Origin: Marinobacter koreensis
GTDB lineage: Bacteria; Pseudomonadota; Gammaproteobacteria; Pseudomonadales; Oleiphilaceae
Reading direction: 5' to 3'
Assembly (NCBI RefSeq): GCF_023156285.1
Contig: NZ_JAKZAJ010000005.1
Location: 298,500-362,499, forward strand
DNA length: 64,000 bases
Position 1 is the first letter of the stretch. Every line of letters begins with the position of its first letter. The notes under the pieces are model-generated. The model was given only the letters and a program-made list of their open reading frames with translations. It searched no databases and had not been told where the DNA came from. The translations under genes were made by a program, and so were the position numbers. Shown piece after piece: positions 52,691 to 61,214 of this stretch.

Positions 52691-53770
52691 ATGAGTGATC
52701 AACCGATTGTTTTTGAAGAATGGCAGACCGCGGATGACGCGATCATCGCTGTGGCGCGGATAAACACGCCACGCAATCTCAATTCGCTGTCGCTGGATAT
52801 GATTCGTCTGCTCAAGCCGCAGCTCAGCCGGTGGGCGGAAGATCCGAAGATCTGTGCGGTCTGGCTTGAGGCGGAAGGCGATAAGGCCTTCTGTGCCGGC
52901 GGTGACATTGTTTCGCTGTATCGGAGCATGACCGAGCCGGGCGACGCGGAGCTGGGAAAAACCTTCTTCACCGAAGAGTACGAACTGGACTACCAGATCC
53001 ATACCTTCCCAAAGCCACTGGTGTGCTGGGGCCACGGCATTGTGATGGGCGGTGGCATCGGACTGATGGTCGGTGCCTCCCACCGGGTTGTGACTGAGAG
53101 TTCCAAAATGGCCATGCCCGAGGTGAACATCGGGCTCTATCCGGATGTAGCGGGGGGCTGGTTCCTGAACCGGATGCCCGGACGAACCGGCTTGTTCCTG
53201 GGACTGACCGGCGCACGGATCAACGCAGCCGATGCGTTGTTCGTGGGAATGGCCGATCGTTTCATCAAGCACGAACTCAAGGCGCAGGTGATCCAGGCCC
53301 TGCAGGACCAGCAGTGGAACGGTCAGGACGCGCACCAGGTGGTGGGTGCCGTGCTCCGGGAGTTCGAACAGCACAGTGGTGGTGCCATGCCGGCGTCCTC
53401 GGTGCGGGACTACCTTGATGAAATCAATCGGTCTGCCGATGGTGACTCGCTGGAACAGGTGGTGCAGCAACTGATGGAGTTGGGCAGCCGGGAAGACTGG
53501 CTTGGCAAGGTGACTCACAGTCTCGGCAACGCGTCACCCACATCGCTGGCGCTGGTCTGGAAACATCTGCACAGCTGTCGTCTCGACAGCCTCCGGGAAG
53601 TCCTGGACAAAGAGCTGGTGATTTCCTGCAACTGCCTCGACAAGGGCGAGTTTGCCGAAGGCGTCCGGGCTCTGCTGATCGACAAGGATCTGCAGCCGAG
53701 GTGGCGCTATGCCTCGCTCTCGGAGGTTGATGGCAACTGGATTGACGATTTCTTCACAGTACAACAATAA
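52691..53770 (+). CDS. 3-hydroxyisobutyryl-CoA hydrolase
   Basis: 359-residue crotonase-fold thioesterase of the HIBCH family, longer than hydratases. Blocks seen are KAFCAGGDIVSLYRSM, GIVMGGGIGLMVGASHRVV and MAMPEVNIGLYPDVAGGWFLNR with the catalytic Glu and Asp. It frees 3-hydroxyisobutyrate from CoA, protecting the cell from methacrylyl-CoA. A longer reading overlaps the hydratase and is not the start; ATG at 52691 or 52682 is likely. Confidence 0.92.
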   Translation: MSDQPIVFEEWQTADDAIIAVARINTPRNLNSLSLDMIRLLKPQLSRWAEDPKICAVWLEAEGDKAFCAGGDIVSLYRSMTEPGDAELGKTFFTEEYELDYQIHTFPKPLVCWGHGIVMGGGIGLMVGASHRVVTESSKMAMPEVNIGLYPDVAGGWFLNRMPGRTGLFLGLTGARINAADALFVGMADRFIKHELKAQVIQALQDQQWNGQDAHQVVGAVLREFEQHSGGAMPASSVRDYLDEINRSADGDSLEQVVQQLMELGSREDWLGKVTHSLGNASPTSLALVWKHLHSCRLDSLREVLDKELVISCNCLDKGEFAEGVRALLIDKDLQPRWRYASLSEVDGNWIDDFFTVQQ

Positions 53771-53781
53771 GGGGAAGAACC

Positions 53782-54672
53782 ATGGCAAAGATTACGTTCA
53801 TTGGTCTGGGCAATATGGGTGGGCCCATGGCCTCCAACCTGATCAAGGCGGGGCATGAGGTGACGGTTTTCGATCTGTCCAAGGCGGCGGTCGAAGCGCT
53901 GGTAGCCGAAGGCGCCAAAACGTCCGATACCGCTCACAGTGCGGCAGACGGTGCGGAATGTGTCATCACCATGCTGCCCGCCGGCCAGCACGTGGAAGCT
54001 GTCTACCTCGGTGACGATGGACTCCTGGCGCGCTTGCCGGCAGATACGCTGATCATCGACTCGTCCACCATCGCGCCGGAAACCGCCCGTGGTGTCGCCG
54101 AAGCCGCGAAAGAGAAGAATCTGCCGTTCATCGATGCACCGGTGTCCGGTGGTGTTGGTGGTGCCAAGGCAGGAACCCTGACCTTCATTTGCGGCGGGGA
54201 AGAGGATACGTTCAACCGTGCCAAACTGATCCTGGAGGCCATGGGCAAGAACATCTTCCACGCCGGTCCCCACGGTGCCGGCCAGGTCGCCAAGATCTGC
54301 AACAACATGCTGTTGGCCATCCTGATGTCCGGCACCAGCGAAGCGCTGGCGCTGGGCGCCAAAAACGGCCTGGATCCGGCAGTCCTGTCGGAAATCATGA
54401 AGCAGAGTTCCGGCGGCAACTGGGCGCTGAACGTCTACAACCCATGGCCGGGCGTGATGGAGGGGGTTCCGGCTTCCCGGGATTACCAGGGGGGCTTCCT
54501 GGTGAAGCTCATGACCAAGGACCTGGGCCTCGCCTTCGACAATGCGGTGAAGAATCAGGCCTCCATCCCCATGGGCTCGCTGGCCCGTAACCTGTTCCAG
54601 CTGCACGCCGGACAGGGCAACGAAGACCTGGATTTCTCCAGTATTCAACGTCTGTACCGCGGCGAGAATTAA
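53782..54672 (+). CDS. mmsB: 3-hydroxyisobutyrate dehydrogenase
   Basis: 296-residue beta-hydroxyacid dehydrogenase: GLGNMGGPMASNLIKAGH coenzyme motif, DAPVSGGVGGAKAGTL substrate loop and the catalytic Lys in GAGQVAKICNNML. It oxidises 3-hydroxyisobutyrate to methylmalonate semialdehyde, which MmsA then uses. It ends the operon, 11 bases after the hydrolase stop, with a strong terminator after it. Confidence 0.95.
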   Translation: MAKITFIGLGNMGGPMASNLIKAGHEVTVFDLSKAAVEALVAEGAKTSDTAHSAADGAECVITMLPAGQHVEAVYLGDDGLLARLPADTLIIDSSTIAPETARGVAEAAKEKNLPFIDAPVSGGVGGAKAGTLTFICGGEEDTFNRAKLILEAMGKNIFHAGPHGAGQVAKICNNMLLAILMSGTSEALALGAKNGLDPAVLSEIMKQSSGGNWALNVYNPWPGVMEGVPASRDYQGGFLVKLMTKDLGLAFDNAVKNQASIPMGSLARNLFQLHAGQGNEDLDFSSIQRLYRGEN

Positions 54673-54681
54673 GACCGTCGA

Positions 54682-54721
54682 AAAACAGAAAGGGGCGCCA
54701 CTGAGCGCCCCTTTCTGTTTT
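54682..54721 (+). terminator. Intrinsic terminator after mmsB
   Basis: A 17-bp stem (arms AAAACAGAAAGGGGCGC and GCGCCCCTTTCTGTTTT) with a 6-base loop ends in TTTT. A-rich and T-rich arms make it a likely two-way terminator at the end of the valine operon. Confidence 0.9.
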
Positions 54722-54757
54722 CAGGCGCCTTCTGGCTAAAGTGTCATAATTGTTTAC

Positions 54758-54778
54758 ATAGGTGAGAATGTTACCTAT
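54758..54778. promoter_or_regulatory. Inverted repeat upstream of the PEP-CTERM gene
   Basis: ATAGGT and ACCTAT flank a 9-base centre. The repeat's centre is about 56 bases upstream of the -12 part of a sigma-54 promoter, which fits a binding site for a sigma-54 activator. No such activator gene lies next to it. Confidence 0.45.
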
Positions 54779-54809
54779 TTAAAGTTATGATAATAAAGGA
54801 AAAAAATAA

Positions 54810-54825
54810 TGGCATGATTTTGGCT
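54810..54825 (+). promoter_or_regulatory. Sigma-54 (-24/-12) promoter of the THxN PEP-CTERM gene
   Basis: TGGCATGATTTTGGCT fits TGGCACG-N4-TTGCW with GG and GC exactly 10 bases apart; one -12 base differs. It lies 60 bases before the ATG. RpoN with the PrsK/PrsR pair is known to drive PEP-CTERM protein genes in other bacteria, so this is a sensible promoter. Confidence 0.7.
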
Positions 54826-54884
54826 TAAGTTTGATGCGTGTCGAAGGGGCACGTTTCCATTGGATCGGATTGAAGGATTACACA

Positions 54885-55628
54885 ATGAAATTTATCAAAT
54901 CGTGCTTGGGTGCAGCGGCTCTTGCTCTGGTGTCGTCTACGGCACTGGCATTTCCAATCAGCCTTGACTCTGTGAGTGGCGAATGGGTTAACGCTTCGGG
55001 TGGGGCAAATGTCACCGGCGAAGGAACCAGCCAGATTCGCTGGGGCTATGGCAGTCCTCAGAGTGGGTATGGCTTTGCGCCTAATGGTGCCTTGCCTCAG
55101 GTTATTAACGACACGGCGCCGTTTATGCTGGGTACCTTTACCCACTACAACTATCCGATTGCCAGTGAAACGGCCATAGATAGTGTTGATCTGAACGTGT
55201 TTGCGGATTTTTCCAATACCAGTGGCAACGTTTCCAGCGGCCCTTTCACATTCAACTTCCTGCACAATGAAACGCCGAACACGGCGCCGGTTGAGCATTG
55301 CGACGCTTTCTGCCAAATTGTCTATTTCTTCACTGGCAAATATAAGCCTTCCTACAGCTACGATGGGCCTGTGGACGATATCGTCCAGATCATGTTCGAT
55401 GAGCAGATGGCGAGCTCGGAATTTCTCCTGGGGTCCAAAGCCTATACCCTTAATCTTCTGGGTTTTGAAGGTGACTCTTCATTGCTCTATACACCGGAGT
55501 ATGAGCAAACCTCGGTGGACCTGCTCGCCAACCTTGAGGTTCGGAACGTTCCAGAGCCTGGAACGCTGGCGCTACTTGCTCTGGGCCTGGCCGGCTTGGG
55601 TGTAGCGCGGCGCAAAACTGCCGCCTGA
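54885..55628 (+). CDS. THxN-family PEP-CTERM protein
   Basis: 247-residue exported protein. A signal peptide ends SSTALAF; the body contains the THxN motif (GTFTHYNYPI) and few charges; the C-terminus has the PEP-CTERM sorting signal: VPEP, a hydrophobic stretch and a terminal ARRK. An exosortase should cut and anchor or release it at the surface. No exosortase gene is in the window. The ATG follows TGAAGGA. It has its own sigma-54 promoter and terminator. Confidence 0.92.
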   Translation: MKFIKSCLGAAALALVSSTALAFPISLDSVSGEWVNASGGANVTGEGTSQIRWGYGSPQSGYGFAPNGALPQVINDTAPFMLGTFTHYNYPIASETAIDSVDLNVFADFSNTSGNVSSGPFTFNFLHNETPNTAPVEHCDAFCQIVYFFTGKYKPSYSYDGPVDDIVQIMFDEQMASSEFLLGSKAYTLNLLGFEGDSSLLYTPEYEQTSVDLLANLEVRNVPEPGTLALLALGLAGLGVARRKTAA

Positions 55629-55640
55629 GTGCTTCCGATC

Positions 55641-55668
55641 AAAAGCCCCGTTTCGACGGGGCTTTTTT
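55641..55668 (+). terminator. Intrinsic terminator after the PEP-CTERM gene
   Basis: AAAAGCCCCGT and ACGGGGCTTTT form an 11-bp stem with a TTCG tetraloop followed by more T residues, a textbook terminator that isolates the T6SS island from the gene before it. Confidence 0.92.
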
Positions 55669-55806
55669 CATTCTGTTGAGCAGGCTGGATTTTAAAAGCA
55701 GCAGCTGGTAATTTGCGGACCTGTGAACCGGGACTGCCATCAAGGATGGGATGGCTGAAGGCCCCGGTGCTCAACGGATGACATCGCAGCTTCAAGGATT
55801 GAAGAC

Positions 55807-57933
55807 ATGCCCCATGCAAGCGGACTGCAGTTCACCGCCCGTGTCGGTGACTTTGCCCCTGATCATTTCGTCGTCGTCGGCTTTACGTTGACGGAGGCGC
55901 TCTCCGAACTCTTCCTCGGCCGAATCGACCTGGCCAGTACCGATCCCCGCGTAACCGCCGAGTCTGTTCTGGAACAGCCCGTGGATCTCGTGGTCTGGCA
56001 GGACAGTGAGCCCCTGCGTCGTTTCACCGGCGTGATCAACGAATTTGCCCGGGGCGACAGTGGCCATCACCGGACCCGGTACGAAGTTGTCTTCCAGCCG
56101 GCCCTGTGGCGTCTTGGCCTGATGCACAACAGCCGGATTTTCCAGGGCCAGGCGACGGACGCTATCGTCCGGACCCTCTTGGAGGAACGGGGGATCGTCG
56201 ATGCCGTGATGGATCTCAAGCGCCAGCCATCCGAACGGGAGTATTGCGTACAGCACCGGGAAACCGATCTGGCGTTCGTGGAGCGGCTTGCGGCCGAAGA
56301 AGGCTGGCATTACCGCTACCAGCATGGTGACGTCGACGGTGATACGGCACCGGGCCTGATTTTCGCCGATCATCATGGCAATGCACCGGAACTGTCACCA
56401 GTAACCTACAACGCCCGTGCCGGCGGAAGCGTTCGGACCCCCTGCGTATTCCGCTTTGAGTACCGTGAGCGGGTGCGGGCGGCGTCTGTTGTGCTCAAGG
56501 ATTACACGTTCCGGAACCCCGCATACGCCCTGATGCATGAGCGCTCGGGCACAACGAACTCGCGGCATGATTATCAGCATTTTGATTATCCGGGGCGCTA
56601 CAAGGCCGATGCCAGCGGCCAGCCATTCGCTGCGGCCCGCCGGGATGCACTGCGCAATGATGCCTGCACCGCCCGGGGTGAGAGTAATCGCGCGGATTTT
56701 TTCCCGGGCGCCCGTGTGGCTCTCACGGACCACGAAGAAGAGCGTCTGAATCAGGACTGGCTGATCACGGCGGTGACTCATTCGGGGCACCAGCCCCAGG
56801 CCCTTGAGGAAGAAGGGGGCTCGGAGCCCACCCGCTACCATAATTTTTTCAACGCCATTCCCTCCGATCGGACCTGGCGACCGCTGTGTGAACATCGCCC
56901 TCTGATGGATGGTCCCCAGGTCGCCATCGTCACCGGCCCCGAGGGTGAAGAAATCCACTGTGATCAGTACGGACGGGTCAAAGTGCGGTTCCCGTGGGAC
57001 CGGTACGCCGGCAACGACGAAAACAGCAGTGCCTGGCTTCGGGTCAGTCAGGCCTGGGCCGGTGGCCAATACGGTTTCATGGCGCTTCCCCGAATCGGTC
57101 ATGAAGTGATTGTCTCGTTCCTCGATGGCGACCCGGACCAGCCGATTATTACCGGCCGAACCCATCATGCCACCAATCTGTCCCCCTACACACTGCCCGA
57201 ACATAAAACCCGGACCGTACTGAAAACCCGGACCCACAAGGGCGAAGGCAGCAATGAACTGCGATTCGAGGACGAAGCAGGGCAGGAACAGGTTTTTGTC
57301 CATGCCCAGAAGGATCTGGATCTGGTGACCGAAAACAATCGGACCGAGGTGGTCCGTAACGACAGCCACGTTACGACGGGCAATCACCGTTTCAGTGAGG
57401 TGGGCGGCGACAGGCATGACACCGTCAAGGGTGAACACCGCACGCGGGTCGGCGGCGATTACAGCCTGATCGCGAATGGGAGTCTCCACAGTCGGTTGGG
57501 CGAAAGCCAGCTGGTGGAGGCAGGTTCCGAGATCCATCACCAGGCCGGCATCAAGGTTGTGATTGAAGCGGGGGCCGAAATCACACTCAAAGCCGGTGGC
57601 AGTTTCCTGAAAATCGATCCCGGTGGTGTGACCATCTCCGGGCCCGCTATTCGCATCAACTCGGGCGGCGCCCCGGGGAGTGGCGCGGGGCAGGCGGCCA
57701 GGGAGCCCCAGGCGCCCCAATCCATTCACTCTGACCAGCCGGTTTCCGGTGCATCGCCGGACCTGGCCCAGACGTCAACCCGAGACCTTGCGGCGCCCGC
57801 GGGGTTTGTTCCACCGGCATTGTCGGATGAACGCGGAAAACTCCTGGCCGAGGCCGCCCAGCAAGGCGCGCTATCCCTTTCGGAATGTGATTACGATGAG
57901 CATGGACGCTGCAGACTGCATCAACACTCTTGA
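55807..57933 (+). CDS. vgrG: Type VI secretion spike protein VgrG (TssI)
   Basis: 708-residue VgrG. The gp27-like base runs from FTARVGDFAPDHFVVVGF to about residue 380 (EYCVQHRETDLAFVERLAAEEGW is typical), then the gp5-like OB fold and needle (QYGRVKVRFPWDR, WLRVSQAWAGGQYGFMALPRIGHEVIVSFLDGDPD) and a repeating beta-helix. A Pro/Ala-rich tail of about 90 residues ends in LHQHS and may hold the effector adaptor. It forms the tip of the T6SS tube. No other T6SS core genes are here, so this is an orphan VgrG cluster. Its end overlaps the DUF4123 gene. Confidence 0.95.
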   Translation: MPHASGLQFTARVGDFAPDHFVVVGFTLTEALSELFLGRIDLASTDPRVTAESVLEQPVDLVVWQDSEPLRRFTGVINEFARGDSGHHRTRYEVVFQPALWRLGLMHNSRIFQGQATDAIVRTLLEERGIVDAVMDLKRQPSEREYCVQHRETDLAFVERLAAEEGWHYRYQHGDVDGDTAPGLIFADHHGNAPELSPVTYNARAGGSVRTPCVFRFEYRERVRAASVVLKDYTFRNPAYALMHERSGTTNSRHDYQHFDYPGRYKADASGQPFAAARRDALRNDACTARGESNRADFFPGARVALTDHEEERLNQDWLITAVTHSGHQPQALEEEGGSEPTRYHNFFNAIPSDRTWRPLCEHRPLMDGPQVAIVTGPEGEEIHCDQYGRVKVRFPWDRYAGNDENSSAWLRVSQAWAGGQYGFMALPRIGHEVIVSFLDGDPDQPIITGRTHHATNLSPYTLPEHKTRTVLKTRTHKGEGSNELRFEDEAGQEQVFVHAQKDLDLVTENNRTEVVRNDSHVTTGNHRFSEVGGDRHDTVKGEHRTRVGGDYSLIANGSLHSRLGESQLVEAGSEIHHQAGIKVVIEAGAEITLKAGGSFLKIDPGGVTISGPAIRINSGGAPGSGAGQAAREPQAPQSIHSDQPVSGASPDLAQTSTRDLAAPAGFVPPALSDERGKLLAEAAQQGALSLSECDYDEHGRCRLHQHS

Positions 57934-58765
57934 ACACGTGGCACCCCCGGTTTCCTTACCCGATGCAGCGGATTTTGCCATTGTTGACCTGGCCGCGGAC
58001 GAGCAATCCCTGCAGTGCATCTACGACGCGATGATCGGGGAATCGGTCCAGTGGCTCAGTCTCTTCCAGAACACGCCCTGGTTTCCGCAATGGAAGCAGG
58101 GGCCGGTGCTCCTGGATCTGCGACAGGCACCGGTATTCCGGAATGCATTGATTGAACGCATGGTGACTGTTCCGAGCGGGTTGCTGGTCCGGACAAACTG
58201 GTCCATGGACGAATTTCATGCACATATCAGTCATTGCATTCACGACGGCGTGCCGGTGGACGGGCACCTGCTGCGCCTGCATGAACCCCGCTGGTTTGGA
58301 CCACTGCTCTGTGCCGTGGGCGACAGGCAACGCCAGGCCATCCTTGCGGCCGGATCGCACTGGTTCTGGTATGACAGCCACACCTGGCGTACAGCGATGC
58401 CGGATCCCCACGAACCGGCGCCCGGAGATCGCCCACTGCCCCGTTTATCCCTCGACAGGCTCGAGGCAACGACACGCTACTGGCTGGCGGCCGAAGCGAG
58501 GGGATATCGCGCTCACTATGAATCGGTATTGCCGCAGGATGTATCGGCCACAGCCTGGATCCTGACCCGATTGCAGGAAGCCCATAAAGCCGGCTTTCGT
58601 CAGAGCGATTACCTGGAGCGCTGGCTCCGACTCGCCATCCGGCAGGGGGCCGGGTTTCACCGTCGTTCACCGTACTCCGTGTTTCTTGAAGATGAATCCA
58701 AGACCCCCGGTTATCGATTGAGCGCCATGGAAGGCGCCATGGAGAATGCAAATGCCACACTATGA
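57896..58765 (+). CDS. DUF4123 effector adaptor (Tap/TEC type)
   Basis: About 289 residues from ATG 57896 (or 57902), overlapping vgrG by 38 bases. A DUF4123 domain covers about residues 25-145: CIYDAMIGESVQWLSLF, GPVLLDLR, then WFGPLLCAVGDRQRQAIL. DUF4123 proteins load effectors onto their matching VgrG. The gene order VgrG, DUF4123, effector is the standard layout. Its 3' end overlaps the effector start by 14 bases, so all three are coupled. Confidence 0.9.
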   Translation: MSMDAADCINTLEHVAPPVSLPDAADFAIVDLAADEQSLQCIYDAMIGESVQWLSLFQNTPWFPQWKQGPVLLDLRQAPVFRNALIERMVTVPSGLLVRTNWSMDEFHAHISHCIHDGVPVDGHLLRLHEPRWFGPLLCAVGDRQRQAILAAGSHWFWYDSHTWRTAMPDPHEPAPGDRPLPRLSLDRLEATTRYWLAAEARGYRAHYESVLPQDVSATAWILTRLQEAHKAGFRQSDYLERWLRLAIRQGAGFHRRSPYSVFLEDESKTPGYRLSAMEGAMENANATL

Positions 58766-61214
58766 AGTACAGTCCGGAGATACCCTGTCGGCCATCGCCC
58801 GCGACCATCAGGTCAGCATTGCCGCGCTCAGGGCCGAGAACCCCCGAATTAAAGATGCGGATCACATCGAGGCCGGGTGGACCCTGTCGATTCCACCGTC
58901 GTCTTCAGGGGCCGTTGCGATGCCGGAGCCAAAGACCGCCGGGCAACCGGCGTCTTCCGAGTGCGCGGCCAAAGCCTGTCGCACGGAATATGCGGACATC
59001 ATTCATGAAATGGGGGCGGGTGATGAGGCCTGGTGCCTCGCCTTGCCGGATGCCGCGGCCGAAGAGCTCTATCGGGAAATCGAGGAGATGGATGCCTTGA
59101 TGGCCGAGTTCCGGGCCGCCCAGAACAAAGCTCAGGATCCAGGGAGCGACCAGCCATCGCCCGAACGTCAATGGATGATCAAGGCGGCGGAAAAAGGCGT
59201 GATCCAGCCAGACTCCGATGATCAGGAAGAACAGGAACCGGACAAGGTATCCCCGATTCGTTCCCGGATTGCCGCCATAGATGAGCAGATCCGCTGGTTC
59301 GATGACTACGATACGGATTATATCTGGTCGGCCATCAGCGCAGACGACGAGAAGCGGGAGGAAATCCTGACCACGGCCAGAAACCGGCGCCTCGCTATGC
59401 TTCGAAAACAACGAGAGGCGCTTCAGGCCCAATTGGAAGAGACGGATACGAACCGGGGCGTCCGTGGCCAGGGCGTCCAGTCCCGCGACTTTGACCCGCG
59501 CCGAAGTAACCGCGTTGAGGCGGGCATTATCGAGATCATGGTATTCAGCCGCCCCGGTCGCTGGCATTACGTCCGGAAAGGGGTTTATCGGAGGATCCTG
59601 GCCAGTTATGCCTCGATCCGTTACGTCCGTAAAACCCGGGCCATGGCGGATATGCTTAGCAACAAGTCGGCGACAGCGCGGGAGCTGATCGGCAAGATCC
59701 GGGACGATCTGAAGACCGATGCGGCCAAGAGCCCCATCGGCAATATCGAAGTCAAATTCGCAGAAGCGAAAGAAGATTTCTATCTCCTGGGCAAGGAACA
59801 TTCGAAACTGACCTGGAATTCCAGCAAGGGTGAGGCGCCTTCCGAGAACCAGCTTCAGGTAGGCGCCGAGGCGCAGCTCATGCGATTTGCCATGCAGGCC
59901 AGTGCCGGTGTCAATAACTTCGATTTGAGCACCGGAGAAATCGATATCGGCACCCGGGCCAGCGCGTCCATGGCGTTACTCGAAGCCGAGGCGAAGCTGG
60001 CGGAAGTGTTTGTGCCCGACGAGGCAGGCTGGGACTGCCGGTTTACCTTCCGGAATCGAAACGGGGAATTGTCGGACCTGGCGTTCGGTGCCTTTCGTCT
60101 CTCCGGCGACATTACACTCAACTGCTTTGTTGGCGGCCGGGCCGGCGGTGAAGCCAATGCCCGGCTGAGTACCGGTGCGGCGACCTTTCTCCTCTCCGAT
60201 CAAAAAAGTATCAAGCCTGATCCGAATGCCGGGCTATCGGTCTCCGGCAACGCCTTCGCCGGCGCCGAAGCCGGTGGTGCCGTCAGTGGCAAGTTCAGCT
60301 GGGTGCATCCGGATGAGCAGTTCAATACCAATGCAAACTGGCAGGAGCTGCTGAAGATCGAGGCAGGGGCGACTGTTGCGGCGGGTGTTGGGGCCGGGAT
60401 GGATTTTGGATTGGAAATTGACCGAACCAATATCCTTATGAAGTGTAGCGGTCGGTTGGTGTTTGGTCCGGGGGCGAGCGGAAGCTTTGGGACTACGGTG
60501 GAACTGGGTAACTGTTGGAATCTATGCCGAGCCGTGTTTTCTGCTCTTTCACAAACGGACTATTCGTACCTTGCTAATGTTGATGGCGACTTGTTCCGCC
60601 TTTGGTCCCAAAATCTTTATCTTTCACTTACCAATGATTTAGGCAAAGCTGCCGATTGGTTTAATCAGCCTTTGGAAAAATTGTATGAGGCTTGGGACCA
60701 GCGTCGTAAATTGAAAGATGAGGCGGAAACTTTAGCTGCTAGAATTCGCTCAGGTCGACTAGAAAATGTTTTGGAGGGCGACGACGGCTCCCTAACACTC
60801 TATAGCCTTCCGCCAGAAACAATGGGCATTTTGTGCCACACGCTCTTACACTCATTTTTTGAGTCTGCCGAAGAAGAGCAGGAGAGGGCCTTGATATTCA
60901 TCCTTTCACATGTAACAACGTGGCGAAAGTTCTTCGAAGTCCTTCAGCACATGACCGCAGACGGATCGCCATGTAACGCAATGAAATCCTTAGAAAAGAT
61001 TTGTGCAATATTAGATGATGGGTATTCAGTAGGGGACAATCAGCTTCGGCAGTTTCATGAGTGGGTCCACTCAGAATTAGCTGTGGCACCTGAAGACATG
61101 CCGCCAAAAAATATTGCATGGAAACCTTCCAGCGTGAGGAAAAACTGGAATCGCGTTCGAGAGAAGCTACTTGCTTACGAACAGAGGTATGCAGAAAAGA
61201 TTACTGTCGTTTAG
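58752..61214 (+). CDS. Probable T6SS effector with N-terminal LysM domain
   Basis: About 820 residues. The N-terminal 45 residues are a LysM domain (HYEVQSGDTLSAIARDH, then LRAENPRIKD, GWTLSIPP). A charged, coiled-coil-like part follows to about 240. A long Gly/Ala-rich part (about 370-560), such as ASAGVNNFDLSTGEIDIGTR and AGATVAAGVGAGMDFGLEI, may be beta-rich or membrane-active. From about residue 560 the DNA becomes clearly AT-richer, marking a swapped C-terminal toxin region; I recognise no enzyme motif in it. LysM suggests a peptidoglycan or periplasmic target. The stop overlaps the facing lipoprotein gene by 4 bases. Confidence 0.78.
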   Translation: MPHYEVQSGDTLSAIARDHQVSIAALRAENPRIKDADHIEAGWTLSIPPSSSGAVAMPEPKTAGQPASSECAAKACRTEYADIIHEMGAGDEAWCLALPDAAAEELYREIEEMDALMAEFRAAQNKAQDPGSDQPSPERQWMIKAAEKGVIQPDSDDQEEQEPDKVSPIRSRIAAIDEQIRWFDDYDTDYIWSAISADDEKREEILTTARNRRLAMLRKQREALQAQLEETDTNRGVRGQGVQSRDFDPRRSNRVEAGIIEIMVFSRPGRWHYVRKGVYRRILASYASIRYVRKTRAMADMLSNKSATARELIGKIRDDLKTDAAKSPIGNIEVKFAEAKEDFYLLGKEHSKLTWNSSKGEAPSENQLQVGAEAQLMRFAMQASAGVNNFDLSTGEIDIGTRASASMALLEAEAKLAEVFVPDEAGWDCRFTFRNRNGELSDLAFGAFRLSGDITLNCFVGGRAGGEANARLSTGAATFLLSDQKSIKPDPNAGLSVSGNAFAGAEAGGAVSGKFSWVHPDEQFNTNANWQELLKIEAGATVAAGVGAGMDFGLEIDRTNILMKCSGRLVFGPGASGSFGTTVELGNCWNLCRAVFSALSQTDYSYLANVDGDLFRLWSQNLYLSLTNDLGKAADWFNQPLEKLYEAWDQRRKLKDEAETLAARIRSGRLENVLEGDDGSLTLYSLPPETMGILCHTLLHSFFESAEEEQERALIFILSHVTTWRKFFEVLQHMTADGSPCNAMKSLEKICAILDDGYSVGDNQLRQFHEWVHSELAVAPEDMPPKNIAWKPSSVRKNWNRVREKLLAYEQRYAEKITVV

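Noticed and set aside
55690..55710. Sigma-54 promoter before vgrG
   Set aside because: GG and GC around ATTTTAAAA are only 9 bases apart and the flanks do not fit the consensus.
56395..57729. 444-residue minus-strand ORF opposite vgrG
   Set aside because: Shadow of the vgrG coding strand; no ribosome-binding site and no domain, while vgrG is clear on the plus strand.
57680..57895. Longer DUF4123 frame starting inside vgrG
   Set aside because: It overlaps the vgrG tail in another frame and lacks a ribosome-binding site; the DUF4123 family begins near 57896.
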